64,000 nucleotides of DNA from contig NC_134371.1 of assembly GCF_035582795.1 (NCBI RefSeq), positions 52,215,001-52,279,000 on the forward strand. Direction: 5' to 3'. The notes under the pieces were generated by a model, which made no database searches, was not told where the DNA came from, and saw nothing but the letters and a program-made list of their open reading frames with translations. The stretch is from Mycteria americana. Taxonomy: Eukaryota; Chordata; Aves; Ciconiiformes; Ciconiidae. The number at the start of each line of letters is the position of its first letter. Position 1 is the first letter of the stretch. Position numbers and translations under genes: made by a program. Positions 11,461 through 25,973 of this stretch are shown piece after piece.

Positions 11461-14400
11461 AGACTATAAAGAGAGCAGGCTGTAAAGCGCCTGGGATTGC
11501 ATTAACAATAGAAAAGTGTCTCGGAGAGTGACAATTGGAAGCACAAACTCCTGGCCCAGCAATTCAGAAAGCGCAGACTGAAAACTGCTGCTGAAAGAAA
11601 CCACATATTTGAAGGGACTTTTGTCCAACATTTCCAAGAAAGATTTAGATCTCTGGCAGAGCGAAGAGACGGGACAAATTCTGCATCAGAGGGAGGTACT
11701 TGCCCCTAACCTCAGGAATAGCGTGCGTATCCCCTTAGGGACAGTACAACTATGTAAACACAGAAATACAAATATATGAGCCCACTGGGGGGGAGTTAAT
11801 GGAAACAAATACAACATGAGGCATCACAGCTGTTTTGCTGCAAAAATATTAACTGGATTGGGATGTGGACCGAAGGTCTGTCATGGATAGCTGTGGGTAA
11901 TTCTGACTTCACGTAATTTCTGACCCATCTGCTTCAGGGACTGCTGAGGGCAGACTCGGGTTCCTCATTTGGGAATCACTGATGTAATCTGTAGCTGTGG
12001 GAGTTCAGCTCATCGTTTGACTGAAGTGTTTGCTTAAGTGCTTCGACGTGCAGAGCTGCTTTCCTCAGCTGAAGCCTCGAGGCTTTCTGAGGCACCTCGA
12101 GAAATGAGGGTCTGAATCTGGCTGGAGCTGGAAGATGGCATAGCTCTCACAGTCCTTCAGAGCTACCAGCCTAAAAGATTTCAGCAATATTGCACCATGA
12201 TGTAATTTTAAGTGTTAGCCCCATGGTTTGCGGGATATGGCTGAGGAGTAAAAGAGGACAAGTGAGCAAGGTTTCCATATGGACAAAAGCACTGGGTTTC
12301 TTTTTTGAGCTAAAGAAATGGTTACGGTGACTGCTGTGTTCATTTTCTTTTTATTGGTTTCTTTCCATTACTCTTAACTCCTGGCAGCAGCTTAGAGAAT
12401 CCCTCCCTATCCTGGATGGTTTCTTCTTTCAAACATTTGCAGGCAGTTGGTCTGTCCACCCTTTTATCATCGCTTAGGTCATTTAATCTTTTCTCGTAAG
12501 TCAGTCCCTCCCGTTACCTAATCATGGTGCTGCTTTTCCCTGAACTCCCTCTCAGATGCTCGTTTATTTTGCGGTGACATGGTGGCCAGTAATCCTGCCA
12601 TTGTTAACGTTTCCTGTTGTGGACTTTTGGGTTATTTTTGTTCAGAGTTGCTGCAGTACTTGGAGGACTGAGCTAAGCTTCCCCTGTGAAGAATAATTAC
12701 AGGCAAGGTCTCTGATACTGCAATAGAAAACATGGTCCATGGATACCTATAGCTGATGGGTTTGGAGATGGAGGCTTAGTGCAGTTCTGGTGTGTGAGCT
12801 TCTGGTGGAAGAAGGCCCAAAAATTCATGTTTGATATTAAACACACAATTGGGGCTCCAGATACCTTTGCTCCACTGGAAAGATTTTGCTGCCTGCAGAA
12901 AACTGTAATGTATTTGTGAATTCCTGCATTATTTTCTTTAAGGCCATCTAGGCAGGTGAAGTCTGAAGTAATTTTGGGATATTTATTTTACTAAAAGTAT
13001 TATTTCTATCAAAATGATAGGCAACAGAAACAGGATTCAACCATCTGTATGACTGCAAGTTTTTGACATTCTTTGATTTCAGATTGCCTCTTTGTTTTTC
13101 ATTGACTCCAGAGGAACATGGGACAGGTCACATAAGAAATGCCCTTACTGCAAACTTAGTGCATTTGCCTTTACTGTCAACTGTCCTATTCTGTCGTTCA
13201 TAATTTACAAACTCCAGAAGTGTTACTGCTGCTACTGAGTGCTACCTTGCAGTACTTACGCTACAACAGAACCAAGAGCAGCGCTGGTTTGCACCCAAGT
13301 TAAAACTATCACAGACCGGCCTCCAAACCCAGTGGGACACAGGGACGGATCGCACCGTCAGTGCTTACGTGACAGTTATCCCCCGTTTGTGTACCTGTGG
13401 GCCGATTCCCGAGTGTGATCCAGGTTCAGGATGCCCAATCCTGAAGTCCTTGCTCAGCACCAACGCAGCATCTGCCAGGATACAGCCCCCACCTTCTACT
13501 GATTCCTGCTCAGGGTTTTGTTGGTTGGTTGGTTGTTGGTTTTTTCTTCTCCAATCCCTTGATAGTGTGAGGAAGCACCCGGAAAAAACTCAAAGCCATC
13601 CCATACCCAAAAGTGTGGGGTGCCAAGAGCAGCCCTGAAGCTGGGGCTGAGGGGACGGTGCTGTGCAGAGCTTGACAGACCACAGCCCCTCTCAGCTTCA
13701 GGGGAGATCAGGGCAAGAAAACAGGGGTTTGAGTGCAAGAGCTTTGTCTATACTTGGAAACACACCCACAATGAAAATGCTTTTCATCAGTCATCTATCC
13801 AACAACTGTTGAAAACAGCATAATCTGCTAACACAGAAAAGCTAAATTGCTTTCAGACAAAGTACTGAAAAACTGCTTCTGTGATTTGATTCAGCTCGAA
13901 TCCAAAATGCATGATTTGACAGCTCTAGTGCTTCGTAGCTGCTTGAAATTTCTGTCAAAGTTTATCTTTTCCCCTAGTTTGCTTTTCTCTAGTTTTACAT
14001 TTTAACCCCTCTCCCCTCAGATTAGTGTTTTTGAAATAGGAATTTTAAGTGCACCAGATGTTTAAATAATAGCAGCACACTGGAAATACAGACTTTTAAA
14101 ATAAATTGCATGGATGCTATGGGCTGAGTCTGGGCAGGAGAAGCAAAGCTTCAGAGCAAGGTGAAGAATATGCTATCATTTCTTAAGCTGGCAGCATTTT
14201 CTATGTACTAAAACCTGCTGTAATCGGAAGGAAAACACTGAAAGGATGTTTAATCTCATGAGCTCTTTTGTTGTTCGTAAGTAAAGAGGAGCCACGTTCA
14301 TCACTGGCATGATTGCAATGAAAGCAGTGCAATTACATCAGGGAAGGATTTGGCCCAACTAGTTCTCTGTAGAGAAGCTATCTACAGCTGCCCCTACGTA

Positions 14401-17400
14401 CCTTGTATTGTGGAGAAAACAGAGAGCTAAAGACATGCCAAAAGAAGTAGGACTAACTCCCATTTTCTGACCTTTGGCTGAACCGGAGCTCCTGGATTTG
14501 AACGATGGTTTGTTTACCTCTGTTACACTTCTGATCATCATTAGGTTTTCTTCAGTGATCCGTCTGAAAACATCTTCCTAAGTGGGGAGCTCCGCAGCTC
14601 CGCTTGGGGCGGCTATTGCAGCTCTGAGCCACCGAGCTGTGTGCTTCACAGGATACAGCATCTTAGCTAATTTTAGACGTGATGCAATGAGTGGGGGTAG
14701 CTCACATGAGGCAGGAGGGATGGAGCCCAGCAGCCAGAGCTCAGAACAAACACTTTGTAATTACTAAATGCTGCTTTCAAAATAACGGAGGCTTTTATGC
14801 TTTTACCAATGCACCTTTATGGGTGTGATTGAATAAACAAGCGGTAGCAGGGACAAACACTTCTGGGGGAGGATGTTAGGACAAGAGTCAATCACCAGGC
14901 TTGCTGTCCTCAGGTGGTAGCTGAGGCTGCCCCAGGTCCTGCCTCCCAGCCTTCCCCCACTCTCTGCCCCCTCTGATGTTCTCTGCCGAAATGCTGTAGC
15001 TGGTCTGACATGCATACAGGCTATTTTCTACATGGGCACCATCTCTTACCCTCATTCAAGCACTCGCAGAGAGATGGCTTAATTCAAGTGTTTGGGTTTC
15101 TCTCATACTTGGTTTTCTCAACAGCCTTCTGCCCCTCGCACAAGCCAGACTGTGATACTCGCAGAGCCAGTCTGCTCATAACCAAATTTATGCAAAGAAT
15201 CTATAAATTAATACAAAGCAGCTCTACTTCTAGGGAGGTCTCTAACTTGGCAGAGCAGTGACCTAACCTGACCGGTATCCTGGCTCCGATGCTGTACTGG
15301 ACTGAGTCACTGGTTACGTGGCATGCTCCCCTGGCTGACAGCCTGCCAAGAGATAACAGACTGTCGGTGGTGGTCCACTTTGCATCATGCTTTGGGCTTG
15401 CGTGTTTCAAGGAGGATTCTAGTCTTTCACTGTCATTAGACCTCAGCTTGGAATGTTTTTCCCTAGTTGTCCGTCCGTCGTCCCCCCCCGCTCCCAAATT
15501 CCACCATTGAATTACCCACTTTTTTGTCCACTGTCTTGAAAGAGCTACTTGCAGATCTTTTACTGCTAGCAAACCTGTGTCAATAAATCATAATTTAAAA
15601 ACACAAACAGTGCATTCTTAATGAAAATATCCTTTTACACATCTAAATGATAAAGCAAATGTTTGAGAAACAGGTCCCTAAATTTTTTATGCTATTTTAA
15701 AACAGTCATCTCAAAATAAACAAAATGAAATGTTTGTTAATCATCTGGAATTTTTAATTTCCTATTTTGCATGGGAACCTGAGTAATGACATATGGTATG
15801 CTTGTTAGCTGGGAAAGGGTCAGGATTAGAATAGATTCTCAAAATTAGAAAGCACTAAAATATAGCAGCAGTCTTGGCTGCCTAAACTTAAAATAAACAA
15901 TGTTTTGTGTTAATTGCTAGAACAGATCAACACTGAAAAAAACCGCATGTCTAAATGATTCTCTGAAATACAGTGCCTGGCAGGAGAGAGGATGTCTCAG
16001 GGATTGGGGATAAGCTAGTCAATAACGTACCTGCAAAGGGGATTATCTGATACAGACATAGCCGATAAGGAGCAAAATGTGAAGTGTTGTTTGGTGGCTT
16101 CTGTATGAGCTCAGTAGCTTTAAGAGTTGTGGGATTCCTAATGCAGAAGAGTCTGGTCAGATAAAAGTAATCATATTTTTGGATTTATAGTGCTAGGCAT
16201 CACTGAGCTATTAGGCAGTAAAAGTACATTCTGGTGTAAGTTTTCATACCCAGTGTGGAAGCACAGTTTATAGGCCGTACCGCTGCCATCAGTGGAGGTA
16301 CGATAGAAGGAAAATCTCCACATCATCATTCTCGTCTGGTACCAGTGTGATTCTTTAAATCACTAGCGTAATGATGGAAGACAGCTCCCAACGTTTTCCT
16401 GCGTCATTAGGCTAGGCCCACGCAGAGGATGAATGGATACATGTTTTGCTGCTTATACATGACACAGGTCCAGGCCAACACTACGTCCGACAGCAGAAGT
16501 CGGCATACATCCTGTACTGTGCTTCGTGCTTATTCATCAGCTGACAGTCGCTTACGTGGAATGCATCTGACCCCGCTGCAATTATGCCTGCTATGTTCAG
16601 ACTTGCCCCCATTTCAACGCACGCAGTTAAAAGGTTTCTTCCTGCGTTGTTTTTCAATCATATATTTGAGCCTTGCACTTCACTAGGAGTCAGTTTGAAT
16701 CCAACTGTTGGAAAAAAAAACCCCACCAAAAAACTTAGGGATGGTTTGCAATTTCAACTCTGGCTACTTCACACTACTTCAGTAGGGGAACAACCCAAGA
16801 GAAAACGTACTTCACTGCTCCAGGACTCCTTTGGTACAAAGGCCATGGTGGGCACAGCCTCTGAAGCGGGTAACCTCACAGGAGAGTGAGCAGTGTTCGG
16901 GAAGACTGTTCGGAACAGTCTTTCGTGGTGAGGGGGCATAAATAACAGCAGTCTGTGGCCTACACTAATTGTCAGTCCAACTATTCAGGCATCATACACA
17001 CAGCATGCACCTGACTTTCCTTTTTCTTTTCCCCTTTCCTAGGTTGTCAATGGCTGGCTGTCCACCGGGACTACACCCAATTCAGCTAGGTCAGTGACTC
17101 CACATTTAAAAGTCTCTTTGTCATTACTTCTAGAAGTGCTTTTGTGTCCTCCAAGCTCTGGCTGTGAGCCATTCACACAGCTGAAAGATCATAGTCCGAG
17201 GGCTTCGTTCTTCTCTTCTCACAACTGTAGGTGTTTCTGGTAGGTGTGATTTGCAGAGTTGTCCAAGCAGCCTAGGCTGCATTGCCAGAAGTTTCTATGT
17301 ATATGAACAACTATCACACTAAAGTATTTAGAATTAAGGCTGTGTGTATTTGTGTGTACACACACATTTGCTTACATTCTAAAACAAGCCTGCATGCAGC

Positions 17401-20400
17401 TGAGATGGGAGATAAGATTGTTTACTATAGCACAAATGTAAGGGGATGAAACATCCATGCAAGCTGTTTTGGTTTAGCTGTTGGTTGGACTGTATATGGT
17501 ACAATGACTCTTTGTTCAGCAAGAGGCTAAAGACTATATATTTAGACTTGAGACCTTTAAGACTCAGACTATGCAGTAGACAATTTCCCCTTTAGGCTGG
17601 CTAATAACAATTGAAGAGACTGAACTGTGCATTTTTCTATGCCTGGCGTCATTTGCCGTATTGCATTTTTAGAGCACTGTATATGACAAACCTTCCAGGA
17701 ATCCCAAACACAAATGGAAGTTCCACTGAATCACTTGAAGCAGCTGAAGAACACCATCAGTGAGGCCACACAACTGTGTGGAATTTGATGAATTTCCAGG
17801 AATAGGATTGTTTCCCCACGATTATTGTGTAAAATACAAGTGTAAAGAGGGAACAAAGGTAATGCTGACAGTCTCTGCACCACTAGGCTATTTTAGTTTG
17901 TGAAAAGAAGAATGAAGAAAACAGCCATGTTAGAAGACCTCTGCTAGGCTAACAGGAAGCCTATATGTCAAGAGCAAGCCCTGAAACAAAGCAGTACAAA
18001 ATTATCTCAGCATAAAATGTAATCCCTCCATGATTTTATCTTGTGAAACTGAATCCACTTTTAGCTTGAATGCAGTGCTAATGGAGATGTCAGGAGCTCT
18101 ATGTCCATGCTTCCATCTAGCAATAGTAAAGGAATGACTAGGTAAAAGACAATGATTATATAGAAACAAGTGAACTCTGCAGTTCTGAGGGGAAAGGAGA
18201 GCAGTGCGTTTTGGGGTTCAAAAGCAATAGGAAACCTGTCCATTCAGGATCATTGAGAAATCAGTTCTGCTGACTAGAACCTACTCTGAAGCAATGGTTA
18301 AGCAAAGCACTTTCAAAGCAAGGTACCATACAGCATATGCAAAAGTCTGGCCTCTGGGTATAACAAAAGCAATCCTCCCAGTAGAGCCTTCTGTTCTCTT
18401 CCTTCAGGGAACCTCTACTCCAACTGCTGCAGGAAATCTTACTTTTAAATAAGGTGACTCTTAGAGGTGCAAAATCTAGTATGGTTTTAACCCTGGAAGT
18501 GTTTGCTTCTCAGCTTTATCAAGCACAGCTCAGGTCCTGACACTGGCTATTGGTGAGTAAAGACTGCAACTTCTAATAAGACATGAGGTGTCAAACCCGG
18601 GTGACATCGTGGTTACTGGTCAGTGTTTGCATACTTCCAATTTCAGGTGGTCTTTCGACCATATACAAAGATGCTTGGATGGATCACAAAAACTAGGTAT
18701 AGCATTTCATGAGACAGGTTTTCAAATGTGCTCATATTTCTCTTACTCATTTACTTTTTGGTCCAGCAGAGAGAGAGGCAGGAATATGAAAACCCCACTT
18801 ACATGAGTCCAAGGATATGCAACTAGACACAGTCAGCTTATCAAGGTTTCAAGAACAATGACACGATACTATAGTTACTTTTCACATCTACTTACTGCAC
18901 AGAACAGCCTGTGTCCGTCCAGCTAAACTCCCGTATTGCCGCCAACAGGGCTGCATCCAAAGTACCATCTGGCAACAGCCGCTGGCCTGTGCTGCCCAGA
19001 GCATTGCTGGGAAGGGTGCTGACTGGCCCAGAGCTGTGCCATGAACTGTACCACAATGTGCAGTGTGAATAGAGAGCATGCTAGTGCTTGGGCCTCTGCC
19101 CCAGGCCTGCTTAGCTTACCCATGCAGACGTTGTCTGCACAGCTGCAGAAATATTTGCACGCACAGGAAAAGAGGGAGGGAGGGAGGAGAGGGCAGCAGA
19201 GCCATCTCCCTCAGCAGTGCGTGCCAGCTCACGCTATTCATGGAATTTCAGCTTAGCCCTGACAACAGCACTGTACACCAGATAGATAGCCCTCCTCCAG
19301 ACTTACACTGGGAAAAGACACAGCGGTGTCACTCGACCAAAGGTGATACACCAGCTCTGCACAGAAAGCAGGCACAGAACTTTTTCCCCCTGCACCTATC
19401 TTTTGCCATTACTTCCACAGCATCTCGGTGGTGTGGCCTTTAGTCTCTGCATCGCAGTATGACTCCCCCACACACAGAACCACTGTGCAGAGATCCTGAG
19501 CCTAGTCCAGATGAGCTGGGAGAGATGCCTGGTGCAGACCATGGGCCTATCTTATAGCCCAGAAGCAGTCAAGCTGCATTAGCTAAAAAAGAGACAGCAA
19601 TGCACAGCAGCCCAGCCGGAACGGAGGGCATTCTGCATTTCCTCTCCTGGCAAGTCTCTTGACAGCAAGTGAGAAGACAACTTCTACGGGGCGGGGGGAG
19701 GGGCAGGGGGAAGAGTTTGTAAATTACTGTTTCTGTTTCTTTTTCTTCCAGTCTAACAAATAAAAACATTACTGGCTCAAGTTCTATAAGTTTGACATGA
19801 ACACTATGGTTTTATGGAAAAACAAAGACAGGATGTTATGAGCAACTTTCCAACAGAATCAATAGCAACAGTGAAAATCCTGACTAGTTAAAGCCTTGAT
19901 AATTACACTCAGGATCACCTAGGCAGTCTTATTCTGTGCCTTTTGATAGGTCCATCTTCCCTTCCTCTTCTCCATCTTCAATGTTCCTCTTAGACCTAGC
20001 AGATAAAGTTATAAGCTGAAAAGATATTTGGTATGTAGAGATGCACACTTGAAACTGATCTATGCTCTCCCTAAAAGTGTTGCTTTCTTCACCTCTTTCA
20101 AAGTTCATTAAATGTAGAGTGGATGATTTAGCCCAGAGGATACTGCGTTCATAGTAACAAATACAGTTTCTGCAGATTTCTTAGGATGAAGACTATTGAC
20201 ATCATATTCCCACAGGAAATTAGGTAAGGAATAAGCATTAAAGTAATGATGCAATCTATGTCATCCCCCTAATAAATCCTGAATGTGCTGGTTGATTTAA
20301 AACAAACTTAACAAAAGAACAGAAGTCTCAGATAAACTGAGTTCCTTCAAGTTGCTTGAAAATAGGCAACTGGCTACCTAGGGGAAGAAGATCCTGCAAG

Positions 20401-21184
20401 TGTTCCAGCAAAGAGAAAGTCTGCAAGATTAACACCAGAAAATCTGTAAGAGGGAGGTCACTTTTAAATACCCCAACTATGAGGAAATCCTCAGGGACAC
20501 TGATCTGTAGGCCAGGCTTCTTCCCTTCAGCTGCTTATGAAATGATGCAGTGTTAGGCTCTTCCTGCCTGGTTTCAGGTTTCTTAACTTCCATGCAGTTA
20601 TGGAACAGTTTGTTAGAGACTTCAGATAGAGTGTGTGCTTGTCTAAGCTAGAAACAGTAAAAAGCATCTCCAACTAGGAACGTAAAGATAACACTTCCGC
20701 ATCTGGAAAATCCTAGAGATCCCCAAGAGTTCTTATGATGCCGATGAAGTTCACGTTGTACTGACAGGAGTCCCTGGCTACACACACAGTAGCTGGAAGA
20801 CCTACAACTCTGACACACAGCAATGGCTCCAGAAAAGTTTTCTTTATTGCTCTACCTTGTTGGCTTTCCACTGTTCCCCAAGGCACTCACCAAAAGCAAC
20901 CTCAGGCAGAGAAAGACAAAGGCCTTCAGATTTATTTTTTTCTTGCTCCTGGTACCTTTAAAAAGCCCACACTGAGAAACTACTAACTCCCATTTTCCAT
21001 CTTCTCTCCTCCTGACCTTGGACAGTGGCAGGATCAGTAACATCCCATTGTGAACATTTAAAGCATTTAGAGAAATGAACTGCTAGAAGAAAGAGACTGT
21101 CCTTTAATTATGTGGTAGTTAATGCTCTATTAGAAGATGATGATGTTGACCTCTAGTGACTAGTCTGGGGATACCTGGTGGCAT
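11461..21184. other. Intergenic DNA between the left CpG island and the small CR1 fragment
   Basis: This is about 9.7 kb of unique-looking, moderately AT-rich sequence. No open frame resembles a known protein, no tRNA-like cloverleaf or snRNA was noticed, and no transposon was recognised. The only structured item noted is the 10-bp-arm palindrome at 16902-16922. Confidence 0.55.
16902..16922. repeat. Perfect palindrome, 10-bp arms around one central base
   Basis: AAGACTGTTC, a central G, and GAACAGTCTT form a near-perfect dyad. The core TGTTCGGAACA has steroid-receptor-like half-sites but not their normal 3-nt spaced arrangement, so I assign no factor. Confidence 0.85.
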
Positions 21185-21376
21185 AATCATAGAATCATTT
21201 AGGTTGGAAAAGACCTTTAAGATCATCAAGTCCAACCATTAACCTAGCATTAACCTCCAGCCTAAACAAGCCCAGTTCCCTCAGCTGCTCCTCATAAGCC
21301 TTGTGCTCCAGACCCTTCACCAGCTTCATTGCCCTTCTTTGGACAGGCTCCAGCACCTCAATGTCTCTCTTGTAGT
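21185..21376 (-). mobile_element. Short CR1 LINE fragment, internally deleted
   Basis: The left part (about 21185-21255) matches the 3' end of the CR1 copy at 36.39 kb, including the terminal ATTCTATGATT and the AGGTTGGAAAAGACCTTTAAGA block as read on the plus strand. The right part (about 21257-21376) matches ORF2 C-terminal sequence that lies some 290 bp further in within the other copy. The roughly 290 bp that should separate the blocks is missing, so this is a 5'-truncated copy with an internal deletion. It lies in the intergenic DNA downstream of LRRC8B. Confidence 0.92.
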
Positions 21377-24300
21377 GATGATCACAGTGAAACGTTTCTG
21401 TGAACAGCTAGCCAAAAATTTCACTGAAGCTGGTACATGAGAACAGTCACCATCCTCATGGAGGTGAGTAATTACACATCTGTTTCATGGAACAGAAACC
21501 CCCAGCTGAAACAAAGACCCCAGAAATGCTGCTATTCAGCCTAAATTATGCATGCAGAGAGATTTAAATAGAGGACAATTGTACATGGATGCTTTGAGCT
21601 GTACAGTGGCTGCAACCTCAAGAGAAAACACACCCAGACTGAGTGAAAGGACTGGACAGAGCAGCCCATGGAGGCAGACACCATGGTATAATCCTAGGAG
21701 AAAACCAGAGGGTGAGGAGTCTGTTAGGAAGGGACCTGAGCTGGAAGCAATAAATTAAATCGATATCCCAAAAGACAGCAGTGAAGCAAGAGGAGACAAC
21801 TGTGATTCATTGCAAGTAAGCAAAACAGCAGAGGAACACCCCAACCCACTCTTTATTTCTTAGCTGACATAACCCATTAGACACAACATTTTTCCAGATT
21901 ATTAGTAATGGAAAATATTGTTAGACATTTAAATACTGGCCATCAGCAAGTTATATGTTTGATTTTTAAAGTCTCATCCATTCTACATAATGAAACTCTT
22001 CATTCGATTATGTTTGAAAATCATGTAGAGTATGTTATGTTGCACATTCATAGAATAAAAACAGAAGACAATACACGATGCCTTAGGAGGTTACTCAGAT
22101 CTTATCCACAGATTCAAAATAACAAGTGTTTTGTTTTTGCACTTATTCAAAAGAAATGAAGAAAAAACTCTGCCCAGAGAGCCACTCAAAGCATATGAAG
22201 AAAATAACTCATATTCAGGAAGAGGTTAAAGAATGAAAATGGCTCAAGGATTGGGAAGGAGAGGATGTTCCGAACTAGTGACACAGCCCAAGTGATGTAG
22301 TGACTATACTGCCCCATGCAGAGAGAGATACCAACAACAGGGAAATTCGGAGAGCAGAGCATGCGGCCAGGTAACTATTCTGACATGGATTTGAAGTGGG
22401 GAGAAAATTAACATAATGTCTAGTCCCTCCAGAGCTAAGTAATGGTAGCTGTTTCTCAATAGAAAAGGACTTTTCCCATTTTTTGAGAACTTCTTCCATT
22501 TAATCCAACTTTTCTAACAGAGCTTAACATCCACCTTAATATCCACCTTACTTCTCAGCTTGGACTGATTAACATGAAAACTGGGCAAAGACACCCTGGC
22601 AGCAAAAAAGCAAGCTGAAAATGCACATTTTGCTACTTAAACCCATTCACTTGTTTTTTGGCCATTTGAGTAGTACATTTGCTTTGCACATAGTGGGTAA
22701 CTGGCAGCATGAAGATGAACTGGTACTGCTGTCCCCCATGAGTTCCATTCCTGGTTTTCAGGGCTGTGGTCCATATTGCAGTGACTGGAAATCGAGGGTA
22801 TGTTTACAGTCAAACCTCAGAGAGCTTAAGTTGTGGTTTGTATTTAATTCATCAAAATATTTTTAAAACTGTCTTTTCAAAGAAATTGTCCGTACCTGAA
22901 GCCATGGTACAGTCCCCATTTAGTCATGCAATAGCGCCGGCAGGGGGAGATGAAGAGTAAAATATGCCTAAAGCTGCATAAAGCATAGGTAGGAGAGAAA
23001 TTTTACAGTAGAAATGCCTTACGCAGGGGTCTTGAGCATTTAAAGCAGAAATAGACTGGCATTTAAACAGGAGATTTAAAAAATAAACCAAATGAAAAAT
23101 ACTAAGGAGCAAGAGCACAACCTAAATATTCTCTACGAACGCTTGTTTTAGTTTTCTGGGTATAGCTGGTTATTTCTGAACACTTACCTCGTAGCTTAAT
23201 GTTTGAATCTTTAATAATCATACACACACACCTTATACATTTGTGTAACTGTTCATAAATGACTGAAATCCTTTTTTTTAGCGTTCCTCAGCATATATTC
23301 TCTCTTTCAACTGGAGATGTTCTCAGGACATGTATCATTTTGGGAGGGAAAGGCAAAGACATTACTTGGCATATCCAAATGTGTCAGCTCCCTAGCTGCA
23401 CAGGATGCATTTCCCATGCTTCACTGCCAATCTGATTCAATATCAGTATGTACAGCTTACACTAAAAAAGCTCTCTGATTTTTTAGCATTTTACTTTGGC
23501 TGAGAAAGAATTAAGGTAAATGCTACTCCCTCCCCACTGACTTATGGACTTACATAACTGTCAAAGAAGCCACTGGCTTAACCCTATGAAGATGGCAAAA
23601 ATACAGCTGTTAGGTAAATGAACACTAAGGATGCAAACAGAAATGCTGATACTGGGAGGGACTCAGACCTACAACCAAAGCTTTCCCCTCCAAATAGCAT
23701 TTTTTCCAGTACTCTTTGCCAGCTCACTTCTTTCAACATATAGCAGGGGCAGCCTCTACAGAATTACTGAGTTTGCCTCCCAGTCTGTGTGTTTCTTACT
23801 CCATGTTCTACACTTGGATATGGCCACTATTTAGGTCACATTTCTATCTAAAAATGATCACAACTCACAAACTGGCACAGCCACTGAAATAATCAGCCCT
23901 ATTGTGCCCCTCCCAGCTCATTCTGTCATGCCAGCACAAGCATGAATTCTCCTGAGTACCAGGCTGTAATTTTATCAACAGCTGGACTCTAAGGGGGAGG
24001 CAGCAACCACACTGATTTAGCATCTCCCTGCCCTCAATACAGAAACCAAAGGAATGTTTACCTAGACACGAGGGAGACAACTTTCACTGTCATCTAGAAG
24101 CTGTAGGGAACTCCTTTGCCCTATGCAATTATTACTATGGTTAAAACTCACTTAAGGGTAGGCTGTTAATGAGAAAAGGCAGAATTGTAATCAGCTGGCA
24201 CACAGGCCTTCCTTAAAGAGAGAAACTTCTGAAAAATGCAAGAGAGATTGCAACTTAAAGAAGCTCAAAGCCTTATTAACCATACTAGACTTCTGCAGCA

Positions 24301-25956
24301 TGGCTTTGTTATTTTCCTTTAAAAAAAACCAGCAGCTATTTTCAGGGAAGAAAAAATCCCCAAACCTCGACTTGTCCTCTGCTCCAGTTCTATTTTGTTG
24401 AGTCTGCAAGGTTCTGGAACAATACTCCAAGGGAAGCAAATGACTGAGATATGAACTGATTAAGCCTGAAGTCTTAAAAGACAGCTTGTCATGCACTATT
24501 TGCTACTTCAGTGCTGACTCAAGAACATTCAGCTCGTGTGCATATTCCATTTCCCTATCTGCCCACTGCTTCAGCTTCTCAACGAAAGTTGTGCATTTCC
24601 AGCACAAATATCTTTGATACATTAAGAACTAAGTGCAGGGCAACGTAAAACATGCAGAGCTTTTCATCAAAGTATCAGAAGTACTACTCTATTGACTATT
24701 AATCTTTATTTGTGAGCTTAACTTATTAAAAACCTCCATTTTAACATAATAAATAATGTAACTATGTATTGTAGCCTATTGCAACTAGAAACTTTATGTA
24801 GAATTTCAGACTCCTTTGCTATGGAATATGAGGCTTTGTTTATACTCTTGATGGATCTGTGTAAATCTACGGCAATGAAAAGCAATCCCTCTTTATAAGC
24901 TGCTAGCATTATTAAATCCAGAAAAAACAGGCAGCTACAGCTAAAAGCAAGACTCAGTAAATTTAAAACTTTGTACCTAAAGTTTATCAGAGTTTTCTCT
25001 GAACCAATGCAGGAAAGAATGTGTTATCAGTTAAGACCATACCCTGAACTCCCACTGGCTTTGGGTGGGAGTCAAGCACATTCATTAAGCAGTTACTCAA
25101 AAACTCAGCACCTTACAGAATCAGTCCCTGCACAGCCCTCAAGTTACTTCATAAGTCTTCTATAACGAGACAGACTGCTTTGAAGAAAAACTAGCAGCAT
25201 GTCTCATCAACCAGATTAAGGAACTGATTCAGGAGTGAAGATGGCTTGCTCTACAACAGTTGGACTAGCTCCTGCCCTAGCTTCTCTCCACTCTTCAGTT
25301 TTCCATCTCCACTACAGGAGTGGCTCTGTTGCTTTGACATAGCCACTTAACTTTTGGCTACCTCACAAAAAGCGATGCCAACTTTGGGTTACCTTAATAA
25401 GCCAGACCAAAATAGAACAGTTCGGCAGCTGCTGCTGGAGAACCTGAATCATCCCTAAGTACCAGAAAACTCTCAAAGGAGCACAGAAACGACTATCACT
25501 GCTCCATAATCAGAGCACTAATCTAGATAAAACATAGGCAACCTGAAGAAAACTGACAGTGTTAGGGATTAATGACCCCACTAATGAGCCCACATAGTCA
25601 CCAATTATTATGGGTTACACGTCTTGAAAGTCTGATTAGTTTCCCTCCTACTCCTAAATTTTCAGGCAACCATTGCAGCCAAGGTAACTGAGCATATCTG
25701 TTATCCAATAAGATCAGTTCAAGACATGCTATTTATGAACTCTTGAAGAGGTTTTTTTAATCTTTCTATTCTTACACTTTCTAATTCATTAATATCTTAT
25801 TTTAGATAAACATATTTAGTATATTACTGTGTCCTAGACCTGTTTAATACCAGATCTGGATTCAATACCTATGTATGTGCGTATATGTAGCTATATACGT
25901 ATATATTAGAGCCCATGTAAAGAAGTCATGACCATTTGGTTGTAATAATGTACTAT

Positions 25957-25973
25957 AAAAAAAAAAAAAAAAA
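25957..25973. repeat. A17 homopolymer run
   Basis: Seventeen consecutive A residues. No recognisable retroposed sequence precedes it on the plus strand, so I treat it as a simple repeat. Confidence 0.9.
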
